DNA of 36,399 bases from Paralcaligenes ureilyticus (GTDB lineage: Bacteria > Pseudomonadota > Gammaproteobacteria > Burkholderiales > Burkholderiaceae_B). Numbering within the stretch: position 1 is the first letter of the stretch; every line of letters begins with the position of its first letter. The stretch is taken from positions 1 to 36,399 of the forward strand of contig NZ_SMAJ01000025.1 in the NCBI RefSeq assembly GCF_004346225.1, read 5' to 3'. Below the pieces are notes generated by a model. The model was not told the origin of the DNA. It made no database searches and saw only the letters and a list, made by a program, of their open reading frames with translations. This document shows positions 1-8,437 of the stretch, piece by piece. Made by a program: the position numbers and the translations under genes.

Positions 1-11
1 TCACCAGCGCA

Positions 12-235
12 GCCGCAGGGCGAGGGGTGGGTACCGTCCGGTCATTCGGCCAGCGCCGGGTGCTGACGAAGGGAAGGCGGGGGCTGTCGGCGGGCGCTGT
101 TTGAGCGGAGCCTCGCGCGCGAGGCGTAGCGAGTTCGCCCGACGCCCGCCTGGACGAGGCAGACCCGGGCAGTCGGGGCGCGTAGCGCCTCGACCGCTGG
201 ACGGACCGGACGGTACCCACCCCTCGCCCTGCGGC
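12..235. repeat. 224-bp element with 32-bp perfect inverted ends
   Basis: The left arm (12-43) and the right arm (204-235) are exact reverse complements over 32 bases; each contains GGGTACC/GGTACCC and a G-rich/C-rich run. The interior is very GC-rich and has a perfect 16-base palindrome at 110-125 (GCCTCGCG/CGCGAGGC) plus partly complementary GGCGGGC / GCCCGCC segments, so a single strand could fold into a long branched hairpin. No transposase gene is present, and open frames across it are by-products of GC content. It looks like a non-autonomous repeat (MITE-like) or an intergenic structured repeat of the kind scattered through Burkholderiales genomes. The arms are seen directly; mobility is inference. 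Confidence 0.7.
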
Positions 236-268
236 GTCTTAATAGAATGACCCCACCCAAAACGGCTC

Positions 269-293
269 AAAAAAACAGCGACGCGAAACGCGT
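269..293 (-). terminator. weak terminator candidate after the thioesterase gene
   Basis: Read on the minus strand, a 5-bp stem (ACGCG, loop TTT, CGCGT; 281-293) is followed five bases later by a run of seven T (269-275). It lies 32 bases past the stop of the thioesterase gene. The stem is short and the T run is not adjacent, so this is only a candidate. Confidence 0.3.
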
Positions 294-324
294 TCAGTTC
301 CGTAAGCGCTTCAATCGAAATACC

Positions 325-771
325 CTAGGCGTTTTGTGGCCGCGTTAATATTTCCAGCGCCTTGCGCAATGCCGGCGGCAGGGGCACCGGCCGGCGTGAT
401 TTTCTGTCGACATAAACATGCACGAAATGACCATGCGCAGCGGATAGCGGCTCGCCCTCTTTGAAAATGCCCACTTCGTAGCGAACGCTGGAATTGCCCA
501 GATGGGCCACCTTGAAAGCCGCGTCAATATTGTCGGGAAAGGCGATGGGTGAAAAATAATGGCAGCCGGTTTCCACTACCAGCCCGATGACTTCACCGGA
601 TTCGATATTCAGGACCCCCGCGTCGATCAGATAGCGGTTGACGATGCTGTCGAAGTAAGACAGGTAAGTGACATTGTTCACGTGCCCATACACGTCGTTG
701 TCGGACCAGCGAGTGGCAATCGGCCGGCAGTAGGTGAAATCGCGGCGGTGGCAAGGAACAGGTCTGGTCAT
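325..771 (-). CDS. acyl-CoA thioesterase, 4HBT hotdog family
   Basis: A 148-residue protein of the single hotdog domain class (YbgC/FadM/4-hydroxybenzoyl-CoA thioesterase family), expected to hydrolyse acyl-CoA thioesters in the cytoplasm. The diagnostic N-terminal stretch WSDNDVYGHVNN (residues about 22-33) carries the catalytic Asp and the conserved His-Val-Asn-Asn. Length fits the family. It is transcribed away from the HAD hydrolase gene at 879 and shares a short divergent promoter region with it. A second paralogue of the same fold, the tol-associated YbgC, lies at 22238-22654. The acyl substrate cannot be told from the sequence. Confidence 0.85.
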   Translation of the reverse strand: MTRPVPCHRRDFTYCRPIATRWSDNDVYGHVNNVTYLSYFDSIVNRYLIDAGVLNIESGEVIGLVVETGCHYFSPIAFPDNIDAAFKVAHLGNSSVRYEVGIFKEGEPLSAAHGHFVHVYVDRKSRRPVPLPPALRKALEILTRPQNA

Positions 772-878
772 GGCTGGTGGGGTCGGCGTTCGCGGTGTGA
801 GGGTGACAAGCCTCTGCGGTCTGTGCAGGGTTCGAGCTTTTCATCAATAATATCCCCAATTGTTTTGCGAGGGTAGCA

Positions 879-1529
879 ATGAAATTTGACGCGGTAATTT
901 TTGATTGCGACGGCATTTTGGTCGACAGCGAACCCATTACTCTTGGGGTGCTGAGAGACATGTTGAGCGAGTTGGGATGGGATTTAAGCCCGCAGGAATG
1001 CCATGCCTTGTTTGTGGGCAAGGCATTCCAGGACGAGATGGACCTGATTGAGAAAAACACCGGCAAAAGGCTGGGGCCGGATTGGATCGACATATTCCGC
1101 GCGCGTCGAAATGCGGCGCTAAGCTCGAGGCTGGAGGCGGTGCCGGGCATTCACGACGCGTTGACCGCGATTGCCGGGCATTGGCAAGCCAATATGGCCT
1201 GCGCCTCGGGAGCCGATCGTAAAAAAATCGAACTGCAGCTCGAAAAAATCCGGATTCGCCATTATTTCGAAGACAGGATTTTCAGCGGCCACGAGGTGGC
1301 CAGGAATAAGCCGTTTCCGGATATCTACCAGGCCGCCGCCGCGGCGTTAGGCGTTTGCCCACAACGCTGCGCTGTGATCGAAGATAGCGTTACCGGGATC
1401 GCCGCGGGCGTCGCTGCCGGCGCCATGGTGTTCGCCTACTCGCCGCTCGGCCACGACGAGCCTCTATATAAGGCGGGCGCCTCGAAAACATTTGCCAGTA
1501 TGGCCCTCTTGCCTGATTTGCTGATCTGA
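879..1529 (+). CDS. HAD-superfamily hydrolase (beta-phosphoglucomutase-like)
   Basis: A 216-residue HAD subfamily IA phosphatase. Motif I is DCDG at residues 9-12, with Asp9 as the expected nucleophile and Asp11 as the acid/base. A helical cap follows; motif III is the Lys of RNKPFPD and motif IV the acidic pair in VIEDSVTGI. The layout matches 6-phosphogluconate or sugar-phosphate phosphatases and beta-phosphoglucomutase-like proteins (YieH/GS1 type). The start is the ATG at 879, with a purine-rich GAGGGTAG just upstream. It stands alone on the plus strand, divergent from the thioesterase gene. Its substrate is not predictable from sequence alone. Confidence 0.85.
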   Translation: MKFDAVIFDCDGILVDSEPITLGVLRDMLSELGWDLSPQECHALFVGKAFQDEMDLIEKNTGKRLGPDWIDIFRARRNAALSSRLEAVPGIHDALTAIAGHWQANMACASGADRKKIELQLEKIRIRHYFEDRIFSGHEVARNKPFPDIYQAAAAALGVCPQRCAVIEDSVTGIAAGVAAGAMVFAYSPLGHDEPLYKAGASKTFASMALLPDLLI

Positions 1530-1635
1530 TCGAGCCGCTCGATGGAGGGCTTCGTGTTTGGTTCGGGGGTCGGGAAGACTATGATGGTCGTATGCAATCC
1601 GTTTTCATGATGCAAACACGTTAAGGAGAAAATGT

Positions 1636-1983
1636 ATGGAACACTCGATGTACCCCTCTATGACGAAAGAACTCGCCAAACAACGGTCCGACGCGACTCC
1701 CGAGATACAGGCGGCCTTCAAAGCGTTCAGCGCCAAGGTCTTCGCCGATGGGGCGTTGCCCAAAAAGACCAAGCAGTTGATAGCCGTGGCCGTGGCTCAT
1801 GTGACCCAATGCCCCTATTGCATTCGCGGCCATACAGAGCTGGCGATGCGCGAAGGCGCGACCGAACAGGAAATCATGGAGGCCGTGTGGGTAGCCGCCG
1901 AAATGCGCGCGGGCGGCGCCTACGCCCACTCCAGTCTGGCGCTCGATACGGTCAATCAGGTCAAGAGTCGGTCCGGCGCGTAG
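1636..1983 (+). CDS. carboxymuconolactone decarboxylase family protein (AhpD-like CxxC)
   Basis: A 115-residue all-helical protein of the CMD/AhpD family. The motif CPYCIRGH (Cys59, Cys62, His66) is the redox-active CxxCxxxH signature of the AhpD-like branch, so a peroxidase or disulfide-reductase role is more likely than true gamma-carboxymuconolactone decarboxylation. The start at 1636 is chosen because AAGGAG (1623-1628) sits seven bases upstream; an ATG four bases earlier is in another frame. It begins a rightward group with the VOC, MFS and nitronate monooxygenase genes, which suggests detoxification or redox handling, but the gaps allow separate transcription. Confidence 0.85.
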   Translation: MEHSMYPSMTKELAKQRSDATPEIQAAFKAFSAKVFADGALPKKTKQLIAVAVAHVTQCPYCIRGHTELAMREGATEQEIMEAVWVAAEMRAGGAYAHSSLALDTVNQVKSRSGA

Positions 1984-2076
1984 TTTTCTGCGTGCGTGCA
2001 TAGTTAATGACTGCAAGGCTGGAGATGGATGTACTGGCCGCAGTCAAAGCCGCGATGGGTTGAGGTGGGACGTGCC

Positions 2077-2517
2077 ATGTTTAAAATTCAAACCATAGAC
2101 CATCTTGTTCTTCGTGTGGCTGATCTTGCGCCCATGCTGAATTTTTATGTGAATGTGCTGGGCTGCACGCTGGATCGTGTCCAGGAAGAGCTTGGGCTCT
2201 ACCAGGTCCGGGCGGGCGACGCGCTCATTGACCTGATTACGGTTGATGGAAAGCTGGGGCGTGCGGGTGGTTGCGCACCGGGTAGGGAAGGGCGTAACCT
2301 TGATCATTTTTGTTTGAGAGTAGAGCCCTTCGATGGTGAGAAGATACGGGCTTATCTGAGTGAGCAGGGGATCGAAGCCGGCGAACTGGCGCTCCGATAC
2401 GGCGCGCAAGGTCAAGGCCTTTCTTTGTATCTATCCGACCCGGAGGGTAACGAGGTGGAGCTCAGAGGGCCTGTCGGGCGGCTGCTGGCTATAAACGAGA
2501 ATCAACAAAGCGGTTAG
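2077..2517 (+). CDS. VOC-superfamily (glyoxalase/dioxygenase fold) protein
   Basis: About 146 residues from the ATG at 2077 (MFKIQTIDHL). A longer frame from 2029 adds 16 residues that do not look like the family, and GAGGTGGGA lies before the inner ATG. The fold is two beta-alpha-beta-beta-beta modules: the first begins with IDHLVLRV, the second with LDHFCLRV, and it ends in DPEGNEVELRGP. The two His and the final Glu are the usual metal ligands of the vicinal oxygen chelate superfamily. Members include glyoxalase I, extradiol dioxygenases and resistance proteins; this one resembles the short single-domain glyoxalase-like type. The substrate is unknown. It lies 11 bases before the MFS gene and is probably cotranscribed with it. 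Confidence 0.8.
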   Translation: MFKIQTIDHLVLRVADLAPMLNFYVNVLGCTLDRVQEELGLYQVRAGDALIDLITVDGKLGRAGGCAPGREGRNLDHFCLRVEPFDGEKIRAYLSEQGIEAGELALRYGAQGQGLSLYLSDPEGNEVELRGPVGRLLAINENQQSG

Positions 2518-2528
2518 CATAGTATCAA

Positions 2529-3728
2529 ATGAAAACATTACAACGATTACCTACGCCGGTGATGGCAACACTGCTGGCGGCGCTCGGGCTCGCATCCGCA
2601 ATGGGCATCGGGCGCTTTGCCTTTACCCCCTTGCTTCCTCTGATGCAGCAAAGCTTCGGACTCACGCTGCGGCAGGGGGCATGGCTGGCAACGTCCAATT
2701 ACGCCGGTTATTTTGTGGGGGCGCTAATTAGTTTCATTTTCGATCCTGCGCCAAACAAAGCCGCCCGGTATAGCCTTTTGTGGATAGCCGTGCTCACGCT
2801 TGCCACGGGCTTGACGCAGATGTATGCAGCCTGGGTGGTGTTGCGGTTTCTCACGGGCGTGGCGAGCGCCTATGCGTTGATCGGTATTTCTTCATGGGCC
2901 TTGACTGTGCTGGCGCCGCAGCGCCGGCCAGGGCTGTATGGCTGGGTATTCGCGGGAGTGGGGTTTGGCATGATTTTGGCGGGCCTGACCGGCTTGGCGG
3001 CCGGAGTCATGCATGCAGCGCCCGATCACGCCTGGCTGGCGCTGGGGGCTTGCGCAGCGGTGGTCTTTGTTTTTTCCTGGCGCCCTTTGGGTTGGAGTCC
3101 CATTGGGCCCAAGCGCGCAGCAACTTCTGCACCGCAGCCGATAACTACCCGAGGCTGGACTCTGGTGTTTTGCTACGGCGTGTTTGGTTTTGGCTACATT
3201 ATTCCGGCCACATTTTTGCCTGCGTTTGCGCGTGAACTGATTAGCGATCCGGCGGTTTTTGGATGGGTCTGGCCGGTCTTCGGAGCGGCGGCGGCGCTAT
3301 CCACGGTCATCACCGCCTATTTGTTTGGGCGTGTGTCGCCGAGAAAGGTGTGGGCATACAGCAATATTGTGATGGCGGTCGGCGTTTTGGCTCCTGCTTT
3401 GTTCCTTAGCCCGGCCACCATTGTGATCAGCACCGTTTGTGTCGGGGGGACCTTCATGGTGATGACCATGACGGGCATGCAGACCGCGCGCCTGGCGACA
3501 GGCGCCGATGCGTCCAGACTGATTGCGGCCATGACCGCCAGTTTTGCGATGGGCCAATTGTTGGGGCCGCTGGCGATTCCCGGCGGGACGCTTAGAGAAT
3601 CGATTGTGTTGCCGGGCATTGCCGCGGCCTGTTTATTGTTCGTTGGCGCAATCATCTTGTTTAGCCTTCGCACTGCTGCACATTCAAGGAAGGAGATTTC
3701 CAATGACTACCGCCCGGATTCGCACTGA
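2529..3728 (+). CDS. MFS transporter, YbfB/YjiJ family
   Basis: A 399-residue inner-membrane protein with about twelve hydrophobic segments. The N-terminal MGIGRFAFTPLLPLM (residues about 25-39) is typical of the YbfB/YjiJ branch of the major facilitator superfamily, whose substrates are mostly unknown and which are usually treated as exporters. It follows the VOC gene by 11 bases. Its last 26 bases overlap the start of the nitronate monooxygenase gene, so the two are probably translationally coupled. That points to a shared task, perhaps removing a toxic metabolite, but this is inference from position only. Confidence 0.85.
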   Translation: MKTLQRLPTPVMATLLAALGLASAMGIGRFAFTPLLPLMQQSFGLTLRQGAWLATSNYAGYFVGALISFIFDPAPNKAARYSLLWIAVLTLATGLTQMYAAWVVLRFLTGVASAYALIGISSWALTVLAPQRRPGLYGWVFAGVGFGMILAGLTGLAAGVMHAAPDHAWLALGACAAVVFVFSWRPLGWSPIGPKRAATSAPQPITTRGWTLVFCYGVFGFGYIIPATFLPAFARELISDPAVFGWVWPVFGAAAALSTVITAYLFGRVSPRKVWAYSNIVMAVGVLAPALFLSPATIVISTVCVGGTFMVMTMTGMQTARLATGADASRLIAAMTASFAMGQLLGPLAIPGGTLRESIVLPGIAAACLLFVGAIILFSLRTAAHSRKEISNDYRPDSH

Positions 3729-4773
3729 ACAGTTTTGCCGACGCTATGGGCTTGGTGTGCCCATATTGATGGCGCCGATGGCGGGGTCGTGCCCGCCATC
3801 CCTGGCGATTGCCGTGGCTAACGCGGGCGGCCTGGGCGCTTGCGGGATATTGCATATGCAGGCGGCAGACGTTACGGCCTGGGTGGCGCAGTTTCGCCAG
3901 CAGTCCGAAGGTGTGTTTCAGCTTAACGTGTGGATTCCCGACCCGAGTCCCGTGCGCGATGCGCAGCACGAAGCCCGGGTCCGCGATTTCCTCTCTCAAT
4001 GGGGGCCCTCGGTACCCCCCGAGGCGGGAAACGTTGCGCTGCCGGATTTTGCTGCACAATGCGAGGCCATGCTTGCCGTCGATCCACCCATTGTTTCCTC
4101 GATCATGGGTTTGTATCCTTCCGGCTTCGTCAAGCAGCTCAAGGCTCGTGGCATTGCATGGTTCGCCACGGTGACAACGGTTGCAGAGGCCAGAGCGGCT
4201 CAGGCGGCCGGCGCCGATGTCCTGGTTGTTCAGGGGATGGAGGCGGGCGGCCATCGCGGCAGCTTTGAGGCCGATCGGGCGCAGGCGCAGCAGGTGGGCC
4301 TGTTTTCCTTGTTGCCGGCTGTCGTCGACGCCGTGAAAATCCCCGTCGTGGCGACCGGAGGCATTGCCGATGCACGTGGCGTCGCGGCCGCATTGACGCT
4401 GGGGGCGAGCGCGGCGCAGGTCGGGACAGGCTTTCTGCGCAGCCCCGAAGCGAAGATTCATCCGGCATGGGCCAAGGCGCTGGCAGGAGCGGCGCCGGAA
4501 GATACGGTTGTGACGCGTGCTTTCAGCGGCCGGGCGGGGCGCGGTATTGCCACGGATTATGTGCGTGCTGCCGAGGCGGCAGCGGCACCTGCAGCGGCGC
4601 CCTACCCGGTGCAGCGCGGCTTGACGTCCGAGATGCGCAAAGCCGCTCTGCAAAGCGGCGATGTTCAGAAGATGCAGTTATGGGCGGGGCAATCGGCGGG
4701 CCTGGCGTCGGACGAACCGGCCGCCGATATCGTTCGTTCGCTTTGGAGCGGTGCGCAGCAGTTCCTGCCTTGA
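3703..4773 (+). CDS. nitronate monooxygenase, class I (2-nitropropane dioxygenase family)
   Basis: A 356-residue FMN-dependent TIM-barrel enzyme expected to oxidise alkyl nitronates such as propionate 3-nitronate to aldehyde and nitrite. The N-terminal APMAG, the VQGMEAGGHRGSF stretch (active-site His region of class I enzymes) and ATGGIADARG plus GASAAQVGTGF (FMN phosphate binding) are all present. The ATG at 3703 is preceded by AAGGAAGGAG, a very strong ribosome binding site lying inside the end of the MFS gene; a frame open upstream to 3544 is only read-through of the MFS coding region. It converges on the dehydratase gene with an 11-base gap. Confidence 0.88.
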   Translation: MTTARIRTEQFCRRYGLGVPILMAPMAGSCPPSLAIAVANAGGLGACGILHMQAADVTAWVAQFRQQSEGVFQLNVWIPDPSPVRDAQHEARVRDFLSQWGPSVPPEAGNVALPDFAAQCEAMLAVDPPIVSSIMGLYPSGFVKQLKARGIAWFATVTTVAEARAAQAAGADVLVVQGMEAGGHRGSFEADRAQAQQVGLFSLLPAVVDAVKIPVVATGGIADARGVAAALTLGASAAQVGTGFLRSPEAKIHPAWAKALAGAAPEDTVVTRAFSGRAGRGIATDYVRAAEAAAAPAAAPYPVQRGLTSEMRKAALQSGDVQKMQLWAGQSAGLASDEPAADIVRSLWSGAQQFLP

Positions 4774-4784
4774 CGCGGCGTGTC

Positions 4785-6527
4785 CTACCGGGGCGTCGAC
4801 CCCTTGGTTTGCGCCGCGCGCATAAAGTCGAAGTCCACGCCTTTGTCGGCCTGGGTTACGGTGTCCAGAAATAGTTTTTGATAGCCTCTTTCCGCGGTGG
4901 GCGGCACGGCGGGATTTTCGAGGGCTCTTTTTTTCAGTTCCGCTTTGGGCACGAGCAAGGAAATTTCCCGATCCTTTACGCTGAGCCGGATACGGTCTCC
5001 GTTTTTTACGTGCGCCAGAGGGCCGCCGATGGCCGATTCCGGCGTGACGTGCAGCACAATGGTGCCGAATGCCGTGCCGCTCATGCGGCCATCGGAAATC
5101 CTCACGATGTCTTTAACGCCCTGAACGGCCAACTTCCTGGGAATGGGAATATAGCCGGCCTCGGGCATGCCGGGCGCACCTTTGGGGCCAATGTTCTTCA
5201 GGACCAGGACATCGTCTTTGTTTACGTCCAGATCATCGGTGTCGATGCGCGCGGCCAGATCGGCGGCGTTTTCGAACACCACGGCCCGGCCTTCATGTTC
5301 CATAAGATCGGGGTGGGCCGCTGATTGCTTGATAATGGCGCCGCCCGGAGCCAGATTGCCGTAAAGAACGGCTATCCCGCCTTGCGGGTAAATGGGGCTG
5401 CCGATGGATTTAACGACTTCTTGTGCAAACCCAGGACCTGCGAGTTCGATCTCTTCGCCCAGCGTCCGCCCGGTGACAGTCAGCGCGTTCAATTTCAGCA
5501 GGGGCCTTAGTTGGCGCAGCAATGTGGCCATGCCGCCCGCTTTGTGAAAGTCTTCCATATAGTGTTGGCCCGAAGGCTTGAGATCCAGCAGAACGGGGGT
5601 TTCGCGGCCCATGCGGTCCAACGCCTTCAAATCGATATCCAGCCCCACACGGCCCGCAATGGCTGCCAGGTGCACGATGCCGTTGGTCGAACCGCCTATG
5701 GCAAGCAGCACCCTCATCGCGTTTTCAAACGCGTCAGCCGTCAGTATCTTGTCTATCGTTAAATGCTCTTTTGCCATCCGGACAGCCTGGGCGCCCGTCA
5801 GCTCGGCGATGCGCATGCGGTCGGCGGTGACGGCCGGCGGAGTGGCTCCGCCCGGAATTGTCATGCCTAGTGCTTCGGCAATGCAGGCCATGGTGCTCGC
5901 CGTTCCCATCACCGAGCAGGTGCCCACGCTGGCGACCAGTTGCTGGTTCACGTCGGAAATCTCTTGATCGTCGATTTCCTGGGCACGGTATTTTCCCCAG
6001 TAGCGTCGGCAATCGGTGCAGGCGCCGACGCGCTCGGATCGATGCGAGCCGGTCAGCATGGACCCGGTGATCAGTTCAATGGCGGGTATGCCGGCCGACG
6101 CCGCGCCCATCAATTGAGCCGGTACGGTCTTGTCGCAGCCGCCAATCAGCACCACGGCATCCATGGGTTGGGCCCGGATCATTTCCTCGGTATCCATCGC
6201 CATCAGGTTGCGCAGATACATGCTGGTGGGAAAGGAAAAACTTTCATGAATGGATATGGTCGGGAAATCCATGGGCAGGCCGCCCGCCAACATAATGCCG
6301 CGTTTCACCGCTTCCATCAGTTGCGCCATATTGCCGTGACACGGGTTGTAGGCGCTCCCGGTATTGGCAATTCCGATGACAGGCCTGTCCAGCGCCGCAT
6401 CGGTATAGCCGGCCCCCTTGATAAAGGCCTTCCTCAGGAATAGCGAGAATTCGTTATCGCCGTAGCTGGTCAGGTTTTTTTTCAGTCCTGTGGGGTCGGT
6501 ATGGGGCACTGCTGGTTTCTTGGGCAT
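4785..6527 (-). CDS. IlvD/Edd-family dehydratase, sugar-acid (arabonate-like) type
   Basis: A 580-residue iron-sulfur dehydratase. Cys63 (NPCHGN), Cys131 (GGCDKTVPAQ) and Cys204 (VGTCSVMGTAS) fit the [2Fe-2S] ligands of the IlvD/Edd family, Lys133 fits the carbamylated metal-binding Lys, and the C-terminal SDGRMSGTAFG holds the catalytic Ser. Length and the GACTDCRRYW stretch match L-arabonate/D-xylonate dehydratases better than biosynthetic dihydroxyacid dehydratase (usually about 560 or 616 residues with a different mid-region). A sugar-acid or other branched hydroxyacid substrate is therefore more likely than branched-chain amino acid synthesis. No sugar-acid pathway genes adjoin it, so the substrate stays open. 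Confidence 0.85.
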   Translation of the reverse strand: MPKKPAVPHTDPTGLKKNLTSYGDNEFSLFLRKAFIKGAGYTDAALDRPVIGIANTGSAYNPCHGNMAQLMEAVKRGIMLAGGLPMDFPTISIHESFSFPTSMYLRNLMAMDTEEMIRAQPMDAVVLIGGCDKTVPAQLMGAASAGIPAIELITGSMLTGSHRSERVGACTDCRRYWGKYRAQEIDDQEISDVNQQLVASVGTCSVMGTASTMACIAEALGMTIPGGATPPAVTADRMRIAELTGAQAVRMAKEHLTIDKILTADAFENAMRVLLAIGGSTNGIVHLAAIAGRVGLDIDLKALDRMGRETPVLLDLKPSGQHYMEDFHKAGGMATLLRQLRPLLKLNALTVTGRTLGEEIELAGPGFAQEVVKSIGSPIYPQGGIAVLYGNLAPGGAIIKQSAAHPDLMEHEGRAVVFENAADLAARIDTDDLDVNKDDVLVLKNIGPKGAPGMPEAGYIPIPRKLAVQGVKDIVRISDGRMSGTAFGTIVLHVTPESAIGGPLAHVKNGDRIRLSVKDREISLLVPKAELKKRALENPAVPPTAERGYQKLFLDTVTQADKGVDFDFMRAAQTKGSTPR

Positions 6528-6603
6528 GATCTATTTCTTTATTACTTTTATTTCACATTGGCCGATTGTAAAGCTGCCCCTTTCGATGCGGGTGAATGAA
6601 TAC

Positions 6604-7503
6604 CTAATTGATCCGTGCCGGTGCTCGCACTTGCATCCGCTGCACCAGCAGCAGTCCCGACACGACCAGCACGATCGAGAGGCACAAGGTCCAGGATGGC
6701 AGGTGCCGTTCTATCGGCAGTTCGATCAATGCGGCGGTAATGGGACCCAGGGCCTGAAAAGCGACGACGCGGCTTGCGTCGATACGGCCGAGCGCCCATA
6801 GCCAGAGGTAGTAGCCCAGCCCGCTGGCGAAACCCATGAATACGATGTTCAGCCAGTCGATAATGTTCAGGTTCGACGGCCAAAGCGTCTGGCCCGTGAG
6901 CAGGCAGGCCAGTGTCAGGAACACCACCGAAGAGAACATGGCAATCCCGCTGGTGGGCAGCGTGGGGTAGCGCTTCAGATAAGGCCGGTACAGCACGCTG
7001 CAGGCGGCGCCCACAATCGTCGCGGCGATAATCGCGATGGGTGATGACCAGCCTGTGTTGCCCCCGCCCGCCGCCAGGGAGGAAGGGCTGAGCGAAACCG
7101 CCACACCGGTAATCGCCAGCACGATGCCGATTGTCTTGGCCGAACTAAGGCTTTCCTGTCGCAGCGCCAGGGCAAGGCACATCGTGGCCAGAGGCATGGT
7201 CGAGAAAATCAATGCGCACAGCCCGGCTGATAATGATTCCAGGGCATAGTTCACCAGGATGATCAGTACGGCAAACTGAAAGATTCCCAGCACCGCTATC
7301 GCCGCGGCATCCTTGATTGTGTATCTGGGCCAGCGGATGCGCAGCAGTGGCAGGGCCAGGAAGGCCAGGCCTATCAGATAACGCAGGAACGCCAGCGTCA
7401 CGGGTGATACGACAGGAGCGACGACGCGTGTGGCGACCATTGCCGCACCAACGAGTATGCCTGTCACCGCGGCGGCGCCCAGCGCCAGCCGGTAGGTATT
7501 CAC
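6604..7503 (-). CDS. EamA-family (DMT) exporter
   Basis: A 299-residue inner-membrane protein with about ten hydrophobic segments in two EamA repeats; the first repeat contains VTLAFLRYLIGLAFLALPLL and the second GLGYYLWLWALGRIDASRV, a typical RhaT/YdcZ-like drug/metabolite transporter ending. The start codon is GTG at 7501-7503, and it overlaps the TGA of the upstream MarR-GNAT gene (shared GTGA), which implies translational coupling. The likely role is export of a small metabolite or drug, controlled by the regulator encoded just upstream. The substrate is unknown. Confidence 0.88.
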   Translation of the reverse strand: MNTYRLALGAAAVTGILVGAAMVATRVVAPVVSPVTLAFLRYLIGLAFLALPLLRIRWPRYTIKDAAAIAVLGIFQFAVLIILVNYALESLSAGLCALIFSTMPLATMCLALALRQESLSSAKTIGIVLAITGVAVSLSPSSLAAGGGNTGWSSPIAIIAATIVGAACSVLYRPYLKRYPTLPTSGIAMFSSVVFLTLACLLTGQTLWPSNLNIIDWLNIVFMGFASGLGYYLWLWALGRIDASRVVAFQALGPITAALIELPIERHLPSWTLCLSIVLVVSGLLLVQRMQVRAPARIN

Positions 7504-8420
7504 AGAAGCAGTTCCCAGGTTTCGCCGACCAAATCTTTGCCGAAACTATGGTGCGGTTCTTCTCCGGTTAGTTTGAAGCCCTCGTTTTGATAGATGCCGC
7601 GCGCGCCGACCAGAATGCTGTTGGTCCAGAGTATCAGTTTCTTGTAGCCCAGCTGTTTGGCATGCCGGATGCACTCCTGGACCAGGCGTTTGCCGATCCC
7701 CAAGCCGCGCGCGCTCGGTTCCACATACAGCAGACGCAGTTTCGCAACGTCTGCGGTATGCCGCACGAGGAATACCGAACCGACCACCGCGCCGTCCTTT
7801 TCCGCGATCCAGCTGCGTTCCCATGACGGGTCGAAATCGCGTATGTACTTGGCGACGACCTCTGCGACAAGGGCTTCGAAATCGGCATTCCATCCGTATT
7901 CCTGGGCGTACAGGGCGCCGTGCCGGTGGATAACCCAGCCCATGTCGCCCGCTTGCGGGTCGCGCAGCAGGTAGCTTGTGCCTCGCTTGTCCAGCAGGCC
8001 CTCGATTTGATGCATGGCTACCACCAATTGTTGTTGTTCGGCTTGCGAAAGCTGCTCGAGCATGGCTGCCACCTCCTGATGCGAGGCTTTGTTCAGGGGC
8101 TCGAAGCTGGCGCGGCCCTGGCGGGTCAGGGCCAGCAGCGACGCTCTGGCATCGGTTTCCGAGCGTGTTTTCTTGATGAGTCCGCGTTTTTCAAACCGTG
8201 TAATGATGCGGCTGAGATAACCGGCGTTCAAGCTCAGTTCGCTCACCAGGTCGGCCGTCGTCAGGCCGGCGCGATGGGCCAGTTCATAAAGAATCCGGAC
8301 TTCGGTCAGGGAAAATTCGCTATTGAGCAGGTGCTCGTGCAGCACACCGATTTGCCGGGTGTAGAAGCGATTGAAGCGGCGCACCGTTTCGGCCCGCTCC
8401 GCGAGTTGCGCTGCTTCCAT
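7500..8420 (-). CDS. MarR-type regulator fused to GNAT acetyltransferase
   Basis: A 306-residue two-domain protein. Residues about 1-140 are a MarR winged helix-turn-helix (LTTADLVSELSLNAGYLSRI recognition region, then the wing KKTRSETDARASLLALT). Residues about 155-306 are a GNAT acetyltransferase with the acetyl-CoA loop RGLGIGKRL and the C-terminal IYQNEGFKLTGE. Such fusions are a recognised architecture in proteobacteria, in which the transferase may also sense a ligand. It is the first gene of a two-gene unit with the EamA exporter, and an inverted repeat lies 18 bases upstream of its start, so autoregulation is likely. Ligand and acetylation target are unknown. Confidence 0.9.
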   Translation of the reverse strand: MEAAQLAERAETVRRFNRFYTRQIGVLHEHLLNSEFSLTEVRILYELAHRAGLTTADLVSELSLNAGYLSRIITRFEKRGLIKKTRSETDARASLLALTRQGRASFEPLNKASHQEVAAMLEQLSQAEQQQLVVAMHQIEGLLDKRGTSYLLRDPQAGDMGWVIHRHGALYAQEYGWNADFEALVAEVVAKYIRDFDPSWERSWIAEKDGAVVGSVFLVRHTADVAKLRLLYVEPSARGLGIGKRLVQECIRHAKQLGYKKLILWTNSILVGARGIYQNEGFKLTGEEPHHSFGKDLVGETWELLL

Positions 8421-8437
8421 TTTGGTTTTCCTGTAAA

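Noticed and set aside
1-270. Open frame of 89 codons at the left edge
   Set aside because: It runs through the inverted-repeat element, and its product is Pro/Arg/Gly-rich with no family resemblance.
593-1150. 185-codon minus-strand frame over the thioesterase and HAD genes
   Set aside because: It overlaps two well-supported genes and part of it is their out-of-frame translation.
1529-1543. Terminator after the HAD gene (ATCGAG, CCG, CTCGAT)
   Set aside because: The stem is only six pairs and no T run follows.
4785-6527. Biosynthetic dihydroxyacid dehydratase (IlvD)
   Set aside because: Length and the TDCRRYW region agree better with the sugar-acid dehydratase branch; no branched-chain amino acid genes adjoin.
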